From NCBI GenBank assembly GCA_041390025.1, contig JAWKQR010000005.1:124001-188000 (forward strand): a stretch of 64,000 bases of DNA, written 5' to 3'. Origin of the DNA: JBFFMO01 sp041390025. GTDB taxonomy: Bacteria; Myxococcota_A; Bradymonadia; Bradymonadales; Bradymonadaceae. The translations under genes were made by a program, and so were the position numbers. Below the pieces are notes generated by a model, which did not search any database, was not told the origin of the DNA, and saw only the letters and a list, made by a program, of their open reading frames with translations. Below, one piece after another: positions 1 through 9,682 of this stretch (position 1 is the first letter of the stretch; each line of letters begins with the position of its first letter).

Positions 1-364
1 CGGCTTCAGACGTTGAGCCTTCGAACACGATGGGGTCTTCTGCGGTGCCCTCGGCGTTGAGGGTCGCTTCGTTCCCGGCCCAGCCGAGCTCCATATAACG
101 ATCGACGCCAAACCGGAAAACAGTGCCGGGGCGAACGGTTACGGTCGTCGGCCCGCTGTTGTAGATGTCGTCGTTGACCACGACGAGCCCGCAGAACGTC
201 ACGTCGCCCTCGATCGCGCCGTTTTCGATTTCGCCAGTGATATCGGTCGCTGCGCAATCGCCAACAACGACGTTATTTGGATTGTTGTTGGTGTCACTGT
301 CAGCGGTTTTTCCACAACCATTGGCAGCAAGTGCCACAATCGCAACGGATAGAATTCTTTTCAT
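1..364 (-). CDS. Lipoprotein, partial (C-terminus beyond window)
   Basis: This reading frame is open from an ATG at 364 to the left window edge, so only the first 121 residues are seen. The start MKRILSVAIVALAANGC is a short lipoprotein signal peptide with the lipid-accepting Cys at residue 17. A Thr/Asp/Asn-rich linker follows. The rest (GEIENGAIEGDVTFCG, then NAEGTAEDPIVFEG) has the rhythm of right-handed parallel beta-helix proteins, where NAEGTAEDPI-type turns are common. It is probably surface-anchored in the outer membrane; the function is unknown. It is transcribed divergently from the gene at 486, across 121 bp. Confidence 0.75.
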   Translation of the reverse strand, partial: MKRILSVAIVALAANGCGKTADSDTNNNPNNVVVGDCAATDITGEIENGAIEGDVTFCGLVVVNDDIYNSGPTTVTVRPGTVFRFGVDRYMELGWAGNEATLNAEGTAEDPIVFEGSTSEA

Positions 365-485
365 CTGTAGTACTCCCCTCGTCCTAAGAACGTATGCCCA
401 AAAAAGGGCGGTGAATGACGTGGCAGTGTTAGACCAGAACATGAAAAACAGGTCAAGATCTCGCATCAGTGGTAGTTAGCAACCC

Positions 486-2798
486 ATGGACGGCGAACAC
501 GTGCGCGAAATTCAAACGAACAAAAGTGGCATGACGGCATTGGCTTTCGTGGCGATGGCTGGTGTCGCCTATCAGGTCGCGTTGGTGCGCTTACTTTCTG
601 TGGTCCTCTGGTATCACTTTGCGTTTTTGGTCGTTTCCCTGGCGGTACTTGGCATCGGGCTTTCGGGGGTCATGCTCGTCCTGCGTCCGACCCTTGCAAG
701 TGCCGACGGTTTTTCGTCGCGAGCCGCAAGCGTCGCCTTGGGTTTGGCCGGGTCGGTGCTTGGCGGGTATCTCACACTTTCGTTGGTGCCGTTTGACCCG
801 TTTCGAATCGGAACCGAGCCGATCCAGCTACTATGGGGTGGTTTGTACGTCATCGCCATGATGGCCCCGTTCTTCCTCAACGGCTTATTCGTCGGCATGG
901 TGCTCATTCACGGCGCCGAACGCGCAGGCACCCTGTACGCGGCCGATTTGATCGGGGCAGGTGTCGCAGCGATTGGCACCCTCGCGGCGTTTTCGTTTCT
1001 CGGTGGCGAAGGCGCCTTGCTGATCGCTGGAGCCTTCGCCGCGGTGGCGGCGCTCGCGCTCCGAAAAACGCCTGCGAATGGTGCTGCAGTTGTGGTCACC
1101 CTCGTGGCGTTGGTCGCGCTGCCCGCACTGTTGCCGATGCGAATCTCCGAAGACAAGCAGATCGCTGGAGCGCCGATTGTTGACGTGCTCAATTCCGACA
1201 AGCGGCTTGATACAAAATGGAACGCGCTGTCGCGCGTTGACGTTGTGCAGCTCGACCCCTACGTGCGTGAGATCCTGATTGATGCGGGTGTGGCGGTCAC
1301 GCGCTTGCCACGTGTGTCAAAGCCCATCGACACCTACCAACCCATCAAGGACTTTACGTGTTTGGGTTTCGCGCTGGTCGAAAAACCCAGCGTGTTGGTG
1401 TTGGGCTCAGGGGGAGGCTGGGAAGTCGCCTGCGCGCTAACGCATGGTTCGCCCAGTGTGACCGGGGTCGAGCTCAACCCAGCCATCAACGACTTCGTCA
1501 CCGGGTCTCAGGCGGAATGGACAGGTCACGTGATGGCGGACCCACGGGTCCATCTCAAGACGGCGGAAGCGCGCGCCTATTTGTCGCGAACCGATGAACG
1601 GTGGGACGTCATCGTCAGCGCACACACCATTTCAAATTCCGCGTCCGCAAGCGGTGCGATGAATCTGGCCGAATCCTACACGCTGACCGTCGAGGCGTTT
1701 GGACTTTACCTCTCACGCCTGACGCCGGGTGGGATTCTTTACGTGACACGTCCCGAGGGACAGTTGCCGAGGCTTATCGCCAACATTTCCGAGGCGCTTC
1801 GACGGCAAGGAATGACGCCCGAAGATCGCGTTGTTGCCATTCGGCTGCGCTCGGGCGTGCCGGCAGGAAAAGAGTTTACGGCCGGGGTCCTTGTTGCGCT
1901 TGACCCATCGAAGCTCCGCGGCTTGCGCCCGACCATCATGTCTTATGGGGCCGTACCGATTTGGGGAGACGACGCTGTGGAGCGGACCGACATCGCCCAG
2001 GGTTTTGTAAAAGGCGCGCTGCCCTTGGCGACCGACGACCGGCCCTTTTTCCAGTTTCGCGGCACGTGGTTGGACCTGACGGCATCCGACTTCGATCGGG
2101 TTTTCTCGGCGGGCACCCAAGGGCGCCGCGCCCTCGAAAATGCGCCCGTCGGCGAAGTCTCACTCCTCGTGCTGTTGCTCTTCGTCGTGATCTTCTCCGC
2201 GGGCGCAACGGCAATCCCGCTGTGGCTCAAACGTGATTCTTGGAAGGACGACCGCCCCGGCCTCGCACGCACGGCGACGTATTTCGCCGCACTAGGATTT
2301 GGCTACATGTTCGCCGAGCTCGCGCTCGTCCATCGCCTCGGCGTTTTCCTCGGCTCGCCGACCATCACGTTCGGCGTGGTCGTCGCAGGATTGTTGGTCT
2401 GCTCGGGCATCGGCGCTGCCATCTCACAGCGCTTCGACATCACCCAAACCCCCAAAGCCGTCGCAGCCGCTGCGCTCGTCCTCGCCGCGCTTGGACTCGC
2501 CTCGCACAAGATCGTGCCCTTTGCGCTGACGCTCGGCGCCGCCGGCGCCGTATTCGCCGCGTTGGTCTTTGTGGTACCCGTGGGCATCATCCTTGGGATG
2601 CCATTTCCACTCGGGATGCGCATGGTCAACCAACACCGCGGGCATATGTTGCCCGTTGCGTGGGGCTTCAACGGCTTCGCAGGCGTCTTGGCGTCTGCCT
2701 TGTCCATCCTCATCGCCACCGAGTTTGGCTTTGCCGCGCTTCTGGTCGCCGCCGCGGCAACCTACGGGTTCGCTGCGCTCGTCGCGCGCAACGGCTGA
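486..2798 (+). CDS. Spermidine-synthase-like integral membrane protein
   Basis: The protein has 770 residues. Residues about 15-215 contain a run of hydrophobic helices. A soluble Rossmann domain follows, with a SAM-type nucleotide-binding loop (VLVLGSGGGWEVACAL) and an acidic strand end (VTGVELNP) near residues 300-330, as in spermidine/spermine synthases. The last 200 residues are again a bundle of membrane helices. Membrane-embedded proteins with a spermidine-synthase-like core are common in bacteria, but most have no proven aminopropyltransferase activity, so the substrate cannot be named. The ATG at 486 is used; a second in-frame ATG at 531 could be the true start. The 3' end overlaps the convergent kinase gene by 37 bp. 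Confidence 0.8.
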   Translation: MDGEHVREIQTNKSGMTALAFVAMAGVAYQVALVRLLSVVLWYHFAFLVVSLAVLGIGLSGVMLVLRPTLASADGFSSRAASVALGLAGSVLGGYLTLSLVPFDPFRIGTEPIQLLWGGLYVIAMMAPFFLNGLFVGMVLIHGAERAGTLYAADLIGAGVAAIGTLAAFSFLGGEGALLIAGAFAAVAALALRKTPANGAAVVVTLVALVALPALLPMRISEDKQIAGAPIVDVLNSDKRLDTKWNALSRVDVVQLDPYVREILIDAGVAVTRLPRVSKPIDTYQPIKDFTCLGFALVEKPSVLVLGSGGGWEVACALTHGSPSVTGVELNPAINDFVTGSQAEWTGHVMADPRVHLKTAEARAYLSRTDERWDVIVSAHTISNSASASGAMNLAESYTLTVEAFGLYLSRLTPGGILYVTRPEGQLPRLIANISEALRRQGMTPEDRVVAIRLRSGVPAGKEFTAGVLVALDPSKLRGLRPTIMSYGAVPIWGDDAVERTDIAQGFVKGALPLATDDRPFFQFRGTWLDLTASDFDRVFSAGTQGRRALENAPVGEVSLLVLLLFVVIFSAGATAIPLWLKRDSWKDDRPGLARTATYFAALGFGYMFAELALVHRLGVFLGSPTITFGVVVAGLLVCSGIGAAISQRFDITQTPKAVAAAALVLAALGLASHKIVPFALTLGAAGAVFAALVFVVPVGIILGMPFPLGMRMVNQHRGHMLPVAWGFNGFAGVLASALSILIATEFGFAALLVAAAATYGFAALVARNG

Positions 2799-5559
2799 TC
2801 CAGCTTACTGATGGAGACCGTCGCGTCCCAGCTCGCCGCCGCGAGGTACGCACCATCGGGCGAGGTCTCGAGCGTCGAAATCTGGCCCTCATGCTGTGTC
2901 ATCTCGGCCAGAGTCTTGCCCGACAGATCCAGCAGCTCAATACCGCCGTCTAGGCGCCCCACCAGAAGCTCATCATGGCCTTTGCGCCACGCGATTGCGG
3001 TCGCACGTGCCGGCGCCGCGAACGTGCGTTGCACCGCTCCATCGCGTCCAAGAATCACGATCTCGTCGCCGCTAACCACGACGACGCGATCGCGGCCGTC
3101 GAAATCCCCCACAGTGACCGGTCCGGACCAATCCAAACGCACCGGTTCCTCGTCCTGAGGCCAAAGCCAAACCCCCTCACGTGAAAACAACACCGCGGTC
3201 CGGTAGTCGTTTGACATCCGCACGTCGAACACTGTGCCCGGCGATTGGATGTACTCGACAGGGCGATCGGCATACAACAACCGGATGCCCGGCGCCCACG
3301 AAGGTACAAACGCCTGTCCGCTGTCGAAAATCGCCAATCGTGGCGCGCCCAGATAGTCGTAGGCGCGCGTCGGCACCACCTTGCCGTCCACGACATTCAT
3401 GCGCCAAATCCCATTGCTGCGCGCCCCAACCGCAAGAAACTCGCCGGTGGCCGCGGGGAAAACGGCTTTTCCAACCGATGCGGTGAACTGCTCGGGGGGC
3501 AATGCGACGCCGGTGCGTGGCCAGAATTCGTGGTAGTTGCCGCCACCATCGACCGCGGCGACACGCTCGCCGTCCCGAGACCACGCGGCGAACGCCATAC
3601 CGTGGTCGCTTCGGTACCGCCAAATGGTTGGGGTGGGCAGCGACCACTTTTCCAGGCGGCCTTCCCGGAGCAGCCAGACCCCGTCCGATGTTGCGCGAAC
3701 CATCTCGGCCTGGGGTAGCTCGCGACCCACTGCAGGGTCCTCGGGTCAAACAGCCTCAGGGCTGACTTTCGCCCAACCGCCAACAACAACTCCGAGCCAG
3801 GAACCGCGTCGATCCGCTCCAACGATTCGCCGAGCTCCAACGTGCGACTTGTCGCATCGACACGCCGAATTGTTCCGTGACGGGTCCCTCCCCAAAGCGA
3901 TCCATCGATGGCCAACGTTAGGAGGTTGGGCACATCGCTGAAGACCTGCACAAGCGCAAGCTCGCCGGCGGTCTCGCGGTAGACCTCACCGGATTTGCAA
4001 AGGTGCCATCGGCTTTTTGCATCAAACACCGACTCCAAAAGGCCAAACGCACAATCCGGCATCGCCCAATCCGGGTGGTCAATCCACGCGTCGCCCAGCA
4101 GCGCCATGCGCTCGTGGTGTTGGGGATGGACGAACAATCCCGGACGTTCGTCCCGCTCCACCACGCTCCCCGTGTGCACGTCGACGACGAACAGGGTCCG
4201 CTGCGAATCGAGCACGTACAAGCGGTCCGCGTCCGCGCGCAGCTCCACGTGGTCTTGGGCGAGCTCCCAGATTTTTGTGCCGCCCGTCCACCCCTGCAAC
4301 ACGCCTTGGGACGCGCGACAAAGGACGACGTCATCCACCGCTAGGATAAACCACCGCGCGCACTTGGGCAGCGTTTGCGACGAAAGCAGGGCGGGCTCTG
4401 GCGCACCAGACAAATACATCCACAGCCCACGGGCTTGCGGCGAGTCGTGTGTGTTGAGGCTCTGGATGGTCGCGCGCCTCGCACGGTAGGTGTCTCCCAC
4501 ACGTGCGGCTGCCTGCGCGTCTTGGACGAGGAGCTCCGCAGCACTGCGCTGTGCCTCGGCCTCGGCCAGCCGCGCACGCGTCGCCTCGCGCGTGGTCGAT
4601 ACGACGCCGTAGACGACGGACGCTGCCACGGTCGCCGTGACCGCCAGTGCCACCAGAATCGGACCCTTGTAGGCCAACACCATCCGCCGAACGATGCGCC
4701 ACGGGGTGTGGTCATAGGCCTGAATGCGCCGGCCCTCAAACCATCGTCGCAGATCGTCCCCCAACGCCGCGGCATCGCGATACCGTGCCTCGGGATCCTC
4801 CGCCATCGCCTTTTCGGCGATCGCACGCAGCTCAGGTTGAACGTCGGGTGCGATAGGCCCAATGTTGGGGCTGTGACCGCTTAGCACCGTAAACAGCAGC
4901 GCGCCTAGGCTCCACACGTCCGAGCGTACATCCACGGTTTCGCCGCGCGTCTGCTCGGGAGACATGAAGCCCGGCGTGCCAGGACTGCCTTGTTGAACGT
5001 CGTCCACCGCGATCGCGAGCCCCCAGTCGATGACACGCGCGGCGTGATCCTGGTCGATCAGGATGTTTCGAGGTGAAAGGTCGCGATGCAGGACGCCCAC
5101 TCGGTGGGCGTGGCCGACCGCTTCACACACCGCCAAAACGTGGCGCAATAGGTCGGACTGTTCGGCGGTCCGCGCCAGCAGCAAATCCGCCAGCGTCTGG
5201 CCCCGCACCAACGACATCACGAAGTGAGGTTTGTCGCCGTCCTCGTAGACGTCGAAAATCACCACCACACCGGCGTGATCTAACCTGGCGCAAAGCCTTG
5301 CCTCACGCATCAGTCGCGAGGCCTCTGCTGCACCGCCAAGGGGCTCTTTGATCGCGACGCTACGCCGTAGTTGCGTATCCCAACCAAGCCAAACGCGGCC
5401 CATCCCTCCCTGTCCGAGCAGTGAGACTTTCTGATAGCGCGCGGTGTGGACTGTCTCCTCTTCGTTTGTCCAGACGTCAGCGGTGCTCAGCGCCGGCCGG
5501 CTTTGGTCAAACTCGAACGAGGTGCGCCACCCGTAGGGATCGTCGTCCGGGAGGCTCAA
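2762..5559 (-). CDS. Membrane Ser/Thr protein kinase with C-terminal beta-propeller (one frame change)
   Basis: Residues 42-285 form a Hanks-type kinase: glycine loop GQGGMG (49-54), ATP-anchoring Lys71, catalytic HRD with Asp160, Asn165, DWG in place of DFG (178-180), and a GTPGFMSPE activation-segment end. All key residues are present, so it should be active. A single transmembrane helix lies at about 298-320. About 600 residues of repeated WD40/propeller-like strands follow and should be extracytoplasmic. The reading frame changes once near 3715-3730, in a C-rich stretch. Downstream the protein continues in another frame to a stop at 2762, giving about 930 residues in total. The start overlaps the end of the FHA gene (ATGA at 5556-5559), so the two are translationally coupled. 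The frame change is probably a sequence error. Confidence 0.88.
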
Positions 5560-6455
5560 ACACGCTCCACACGATCGTCCGCGGTCAACCGCAAGGTCAA
5601 TACGCCGGACCCATCCATCGAAAGGACTTCCTCACCGTCGCCAAAGAGCGGCGCGAGCCGTTCGCGAAGTCGGCCCAACCCCACATCAAAACGCTTGCGA
5701 AGCGCGGAGTCGAGCGAAAGATCGTCGGGCCACACCACCTCGGTGACCTCACGCCAGTGGACGGGCGAATCCGACGCAACCACGCAACTCAAAATACGGC
5801 CGGGCACGCCTCCAATCACCAGCACGGGTTCGCCGGCTCGGTGAATGTGAACGTTGTGGTCCCAGACCACAAACCGCATCGGGCTGCGTAAGACTTGTCG
5901 CGTACGCGCATGAGCGAGGTCCGCCAGCGGCACCCGCTCGATGTGAACCGCGCAACCGCCAAGATCAAGCGATAGGTCGGTCGTGGCGAGCCGATGCTCC
6001 CCAGAAATCGTCACGTGCCATCGGTCACCGGTGGTCCAAAAGACCGCGTCGGAATCGGGATGAAAACCTTTCAAGATCTTGGGTTCGATGCCGCCATACA
6101 CCGACGTTGTCCCCGCAAGGACCATGGTCGCCAGCGCACCGACGCGGATTCCAAGCAGCGTATCCGGCAGGTGCACCGCGTCGCAGCGCAGATGAAGCAT
6201 CGGGGCAAGCTCAACCACAAGCCCCGGGGTCAGCTCACACTCGACGACCACCTCGTCACGCACTTTAAACCGCCCGCGCAGGCCGAGCAGCATCAGCGAG
6301 CGTCCACGAAGGCTGACCATCGCGTGCGCCTCGCTGACGCGTGGGTCCGCAAGGCACAGGGCGGCTTGGTCGGACCGCCCGATGAACTCTCCTGGACCGA
6401 CATCAACAGCGTGACCGGCAGGCAGCACCGTAAAGGAAGCAACCGCGCGCACCAT
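5556..6455 (-). CDS. FHA-domain protein with C-terminal winged-helix-like region
   Basis: This protein has 299 residues. The N-terminal 90 residues carry FHA hallmarks: GEFIGRSDQAALCLADPRVSEAHAMV, with the GR, S and H positions expected for phosphothreonine binding. The middle is unassigned. The C-terminus (WREVTEVVWPDDLSLDSALRKR and the following helix, about residues 235-285) resembles the winged helix of OmpR/SARP-type DNA-binding domains. It is the first gene of a pair with the kinase at 2762-5559, with a 4-bp overlap. The natural inference is that the kinase phosphorylates a partner or this protein, and that the FHA module reads it and possibly controls transcription. The DNA-binding part is less certain than the FHA part. 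Confidence 0.78.
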   Translation of the reverse strand: MVRAVASFTVLPAGHAVDVGPGEFIGRSDQAALCLADPRVSEAHAMVSLRGRSLMLLGLRGRFKVRDEVVVECELTPGLVVELAPMLHLRCDAVHLPDTLLGIRVGALATMVLAGTTSVYGGIEPKILKGFHPDSDAVFWTTGDRWHVTISGEHRLATTDLSLDLGGCAVHIERVPLADLAHARTRQVLRSPMRFVVWDHNVHIHRAGEPVLVIGGVPGRILSCVVASDSPVHWREVTEVVWPDDLSLDSALRKRFDVGLGRLRERLAPLFGDGEEVLSMDGSGVLTLRLTADDRVERV

Positions 6456-6522
6456 ACAACTCCTTGGGCGTCGAAGGGCTCACGCTACCAAGGATTCGGT
6501 CATCCCTCAATTGATACGACGG

Positions 6523-6648
6523 TCAGTTCTTGACGTTGCTCTGGCAGCGTTTGGCGGGGGGTACGCTGCCAAGCACTTGCTCGATGTGCATGCCGCAACC
6601 GGCGTAGGTAGGCTTTCCACATTTCTGACAATTGACGCGAACACACAT
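6523..6648 (-). CDS. 41-residue conserved Cys-rich small protein (CxxCGKPT family)
   Basis: The sequence begins MCVRVNCQKCGKPTYAGCG and ends shortly after an RC motif. Cysteines at positions 2, 7, 10, 18 and 35 include a CxxC pair, a likely metal-binding knuckle. From memory this matches a very small family of uncharacterised bacterial proteins with the pattern VxCxxCGKPTxAGCGxHxExxLxxVPxxxRC; this should be confirmed by search. An AGG-type ribosome binding site lies about 8 bp upstream of the ATG. Its function is unknown. It sits between the FHA gene and the repeat block. Confidence 0.7.
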   Translation of the reverse strand: MCVRVNCQKCGKPTYAGCGMHIEQVLGSVPPAKRCQSNVKN

Positions 6649-6772
6649 GGGGAACCTCGTTGTAGTGAAGTCGGCGCCATCGCCGGCTTTTGTCTGTGCA
6701 CCAACACCTATTCATCTTCCATGCCAGTTGGCACAGCCGGGCTGTTGGGTGTTTGTGGGTTCGATACGGTCG

Positions 6773-7040
6773 GCGTGATTTGGTGGGTGTGATTGGGTCA
6801 GTGTGATTCGGTGGGTGTGATTGGGTGGGTGTGATTGGGTCGGTGTGATTCGATGTGTTTGGGTCGGTGTGATTGGGTGGGTGTGATTGGGTCGGTGTGA
6901 TTGGATGGGTGTGATTGGGTCGGTGTGATTGGGTCGGAGTGATTGGGTCGGTGTGATTGGATGGGTGATTGGGTGTGATTGGGTCGGTGTGATTCGATGG
7001 GTGATTGGGTGTGATTGGGTCGGTGTGATTCGATGTGATT
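6773..7040 (+). repeat. 14-bp tandem repeat, G/T-rich, about 20 copies
   Basis: The unit is approximately GTGTGATTGGGTCG, with variants where GGG, CGG or GAT precedes the TGTGATT core. About 20 copies of GTGATT occur in 268 bp. The + strand is almost free of C and carries regularly spaced GGG runs. Because the unit is not a multiple of three, all three minus-strand frames stay open and encode NHTDPITP-like peptides. These are not considered genes. The block runs directly into the palindromic repeats at 7044. No gene is seen between 6649 and 7316. Confidence 0.9.
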
Positions 7041-7043
7041 GGG

Positions 7044-7223
7044 CCGGCAATCTCCGATTGCCGGATTCGGCGAAGCCGAACGGTGGGCTTTCGCCCACGC
7101 GGCAATCGGAGATTGCCGCCCCAAAGGCCGCGCGAAGCCGAACGGTGGGCTTCGCCCACGCGGCAACCGGAGATTGCCGCCGCCAAAGCGGGCTTCGCCC
7201 ACGCGGCAATCGGAGATTGCCGC
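7044..7223. repeat. Four palindromic elements, CGGCAATC-NNN-GATTGCCG
   Basis: There are perfect or near-perfect hairpins at 7044-7064 (loop TCC), 7099-7119, 7160-7180 (one mismatch) and 7203-7223 (loop GGA), each with a 9-bp stem. Most are preceded by GGTGGGCTTCGCCCAC, itself a small hairpin (GGGC, loop TTC, GCCC), and by CGAAGCCGAAC. The same palindrome family recurs at 17680-18306 and 34078-34136. The elements lie downstream of hemF, in a non-coding interval. Confidence 0.88.
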
Positions 7224-7316
7224 CCACATGCCTCCAAGCCGCCCCAAAGTGGGCGTCACCTACGCCCAAAACGTTAGGCCGCCGCACCTCAATGTTGCTT
7301 CAAGTGTCGCGACGTC

Positions 7317-8335
7317 TCACGCGTGGTTTTGCACCGTGGGCGGAATGATGCCTCCCGACGCCTGCAGGTCCAGCGCCTCGGGATGACGTCGGTAGTGTTC
7401 CCGCACCACCTGACACAACGCCAACCGGTGCTCGTCCGTGATCTCTTCCCCGGTAGGAGGCAGCGCATGGGCAATCCCGCGCAGTAGGATGTCCTGCGGC
7501 GGTCTTGATTGTGCGTCCAGTCCAGCAACAGATCGACGTCCGCATACGACGGCAGAGACCCAAGGATTCCCGCGTCGTTTTGATCGTGAACCAACAATCC
7601 TGACGTTGTGCCTCGGTCCAGCGTGAGCACCTGCAGCAAATACAGCGTGTGGTAACGAAGCTGCGCAGCGACGTCCTCGGGCGTGGGTTGCCGTTTCAGC
7701 GCGCCTTCGAAAATGCCGCAGTACGTGTCGATGCACACTTCTCCAAACTGCTGCGCAAACGACGCATCGGCATCGAAGTCACCGGTATTGAAACCCTCGA
7801 GGTAGAAGTGAACCACCCCACGATGACGGCCGGCGCATGGGATGAAGAAGTATTTTTCGCCTTGTTCCACCGCCTCGTCGTACCGATCACCCAAAGCCTC
7901 CTTCAGCGCGTTTCGAAAGCGAACCGTATCCGTTTCGAGCGCCGTGGCGGGGTTGAGGTCCCCCATGATGCGCCAATATCCTGTGCCGTCGCGCATTTCG
8001 GTCCAACTGATATGCATGTGCACCGAGGGCGCCAATGCGTTCGACGGATGAATAATGGTCGAAATCGCCGTCGCCGAGCTCAGGCGTTTGTCGGGCATGT
8101 CGTCGTATTGGATCGCGGAAATGTTGATGGACGCACGGTTGAACGCGGGGGTCAGACGACGCGAGTATCGCCAACCGCCGCCATGTTCACCGCCATCGCG
8201 ATGCCATTCTACGCGCTCGAACCCGCTTGGATCGGTGCCCGCTGTCGCGGCGGTTAAGCCCGCTGCAAAACGGTCTTGAAGTCGTGTAACGATGTCGAAG
8301 GCAGCCTTCGCATGAGGCGTCGATGGAAGTTTCAT
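7317..8335 (-). CDS. hemF: Divergent coproporphyrinogen III oxidase (HemF family), one frame change
   Basis: The aerobic HemF family oxidatively decarboxylates coproporphyrinogen III in haem synthesis. Recognisable blocks are GGEHGGGWRYSR (near 48), FNRASINISAI (65-75), IIHPSNALAPSVHMHISW (94-111), YFFIPCAGRHRGVVHFYLE and an FAQQFG helix. Some positions differ from typical HemF: for example WRIMGDLNPA replaces the WWFGGG-DLTP block. So it is a divergent member. The ATG at 8335 overlaps the stop of the upstream lipoprotein gene (ATGA). The frame changes near 7505-7512. Beyond it the expected C-terminus (PPQDILLRGIAHALPPTGEE...) continues in another frame to the stop at 7317, giving about 340 residues. 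Confidence 0.75.
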
Positions 8336-9630
8336 TCGCGGGCCGGGGGCGATGCCAAGAACCAAACGTTGGCGTCATGGCGTGGGAGGTAAGCATAGCC
8401 TTGAAGCTGAGGAAAATACTGGAATCGGGTTTGTACGCCGTTGGCTGCGTCGGGTAGGGCGTCTCCTCCGGTGACGTCAACGGCCGTTGCCTCAAAGGTC
8501 TGCGGATTCACCCGAATCACCTCGTCGCCCGATCGGGTCTTGAGCAAATACGTCCCGTCCACGTCCATGAAGCCGTAACTCTCGCGCCACGATGTGTTCT
8601 CGTTTCGGAAATCCCCCGCGAACGTAATCTCGCTCAACGTGTTGTCGGTCAGCGAAAACACCAAACCGCCGTTGGGTGGTTTGTAGGCGTCTTGGAAAAA
8701 AACGACCCGCTGCCGCGCGCGATCGACGATGCACGGCGCGCCTTTAACGGAGTCCTGCGCCTGCAACCATCCCGCCAACCGCTCATAGGTGGCAGTCGCG
8801 GCATTGAACCTTCGCACGCCGTCGGCAGCGCCGATGTAGACGTCGTCGTTTTCAAAATCCATGCACACGGTCTGGTTGATCGCGCCCGCACGTGACCCCT
8901 CGATGATTTCAGGGTAGGTCCCCTCGGGCACCCAATCGTTGGTCTCGAGGACAAACGCTTCGGTCTTCAGGTTCGCCTCGTTCCCCGTGCCGTAGAGCGA
9001 TCCCGCACCGAATCGGACGATCGCCCCGCGCGAATCCAGAAAGTGCAAGGCGTAATAACTGTGCGTCGATCCCGGACGCCCATCGTCGTAATAGTCCGAG
9101 TAAATCTGGTCGTTGTAGTTGCCACGACGAATCAAATTGGCGGCGGTGGGTTGCCGCAAAATGCGCCACGTCGGGGCGTCAACGCCGAGCTCAAACGCGT
9201 ACACCTCGTTGCCGGCGTAGTCCGCATGTCCACCGTTGGCCGCGCTGTAAAGCGTGTTGCGTGCGCGGCTCGCCGCCAGGCCATTCCATGCATCGATGCG
9301 GCCATAGAGCCCGCCTGCGATGCTCACACCGTCGGCGTCCGGTTGCCCCGAGACCACCACCGAAGGTTGGACCGAGTACAGGCTGGTGTCTGGCAATTCG
9401 TGCCATTGCCACGTCGCGAGGCCTTTGCGCCAGTCAGGCCATTCGGAGGGCACGTTGGCGTCGGACGACGCATCCATGGACGCATCGGGGGATGCCGCAT
9501 CGTTGCCGCTGGAGTCGTTGACGAATTGGCTGTCTGAAACCCCCATGTCTGTTGCAGTCACGGGGTCGGTTGACGTGCCGCCGGCATCGTCGCAGCCAAG
9601 GGCCGCAAGTAGAATGAAGAGGTAGCGCAT
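8332..9630 (-). CDS. Lipoprotein with kelch/beta-propeller-like domain
   Basis: The protein has 432 residues. The start MRYLFILLAALGC places the lipid-modified Cys at residue 13. An Asp/Ser/Ala-rich linker follows, then a domain with repeated strands and phrases such as NGGHADYAGNEVYAFEL, typical of kelch-like propellers. It is therefore likely an outer-membrane-anchored surface or periplasmic protein; its ligand is unknown. An upstream in-frame extension from 9744 is rejected because the signal peptide begins at 9630. It is coupled by ATGA to the HemF-like gene, an unusual partner for a surface protein. Confidence 0.8.
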   Translation of the reverse strand: MRYLFILLAALGCDDAGGTSTDPVTATDMGVSDSQFVNDSSGNDAASPDASMDASSDANVPSEWPDWRKGLATWQWHELPDTSLYSVQPSVVVSGQPDADGVSIAGGLYGRIDAWNGLAASRARNTLYSAANGGHADYAGNEVYAFELGVDAPTWRILRQPTAANLIRRGNYNDQIYSDYYDDGRPGSTHSYYALHFLDSRGAIVRFGAGSLYGTGNEANLKTEAFVLETNDWVPEGTYPEIIEGSRAGAINQTVCMDFENDDVYIGAADGVRRFNAATATYERLAGWLQAQDSVKGAPCIVDRARQRVVFFQDAYKPPNGGLVFSLTDNTLSEITFAGDFRNENTSWRESYGFMDVDGTYLLKTRSGDEVIRVNPQTFEATAVDVTGGDALPDAANGVQTRFQYFPQLQGYAYLPRHDANVWFLASPPARE

Positions 9631-9682
9631 GCGCGTCTGAGCAAAAGTGAACCCGCAGCCTAACAACGCCCCGCGCACGCGT

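Noticed and set aside
6500..7287. Three overlapping minus-strand open frames encoding NHTDPITP-like repeats (153-245 codons)
   Set aside because: All three frames stay open only because the 14-bp repeat has no minus-strand stops; there is no start signal, and a real small gene (6523-6648) lies in part of the region.
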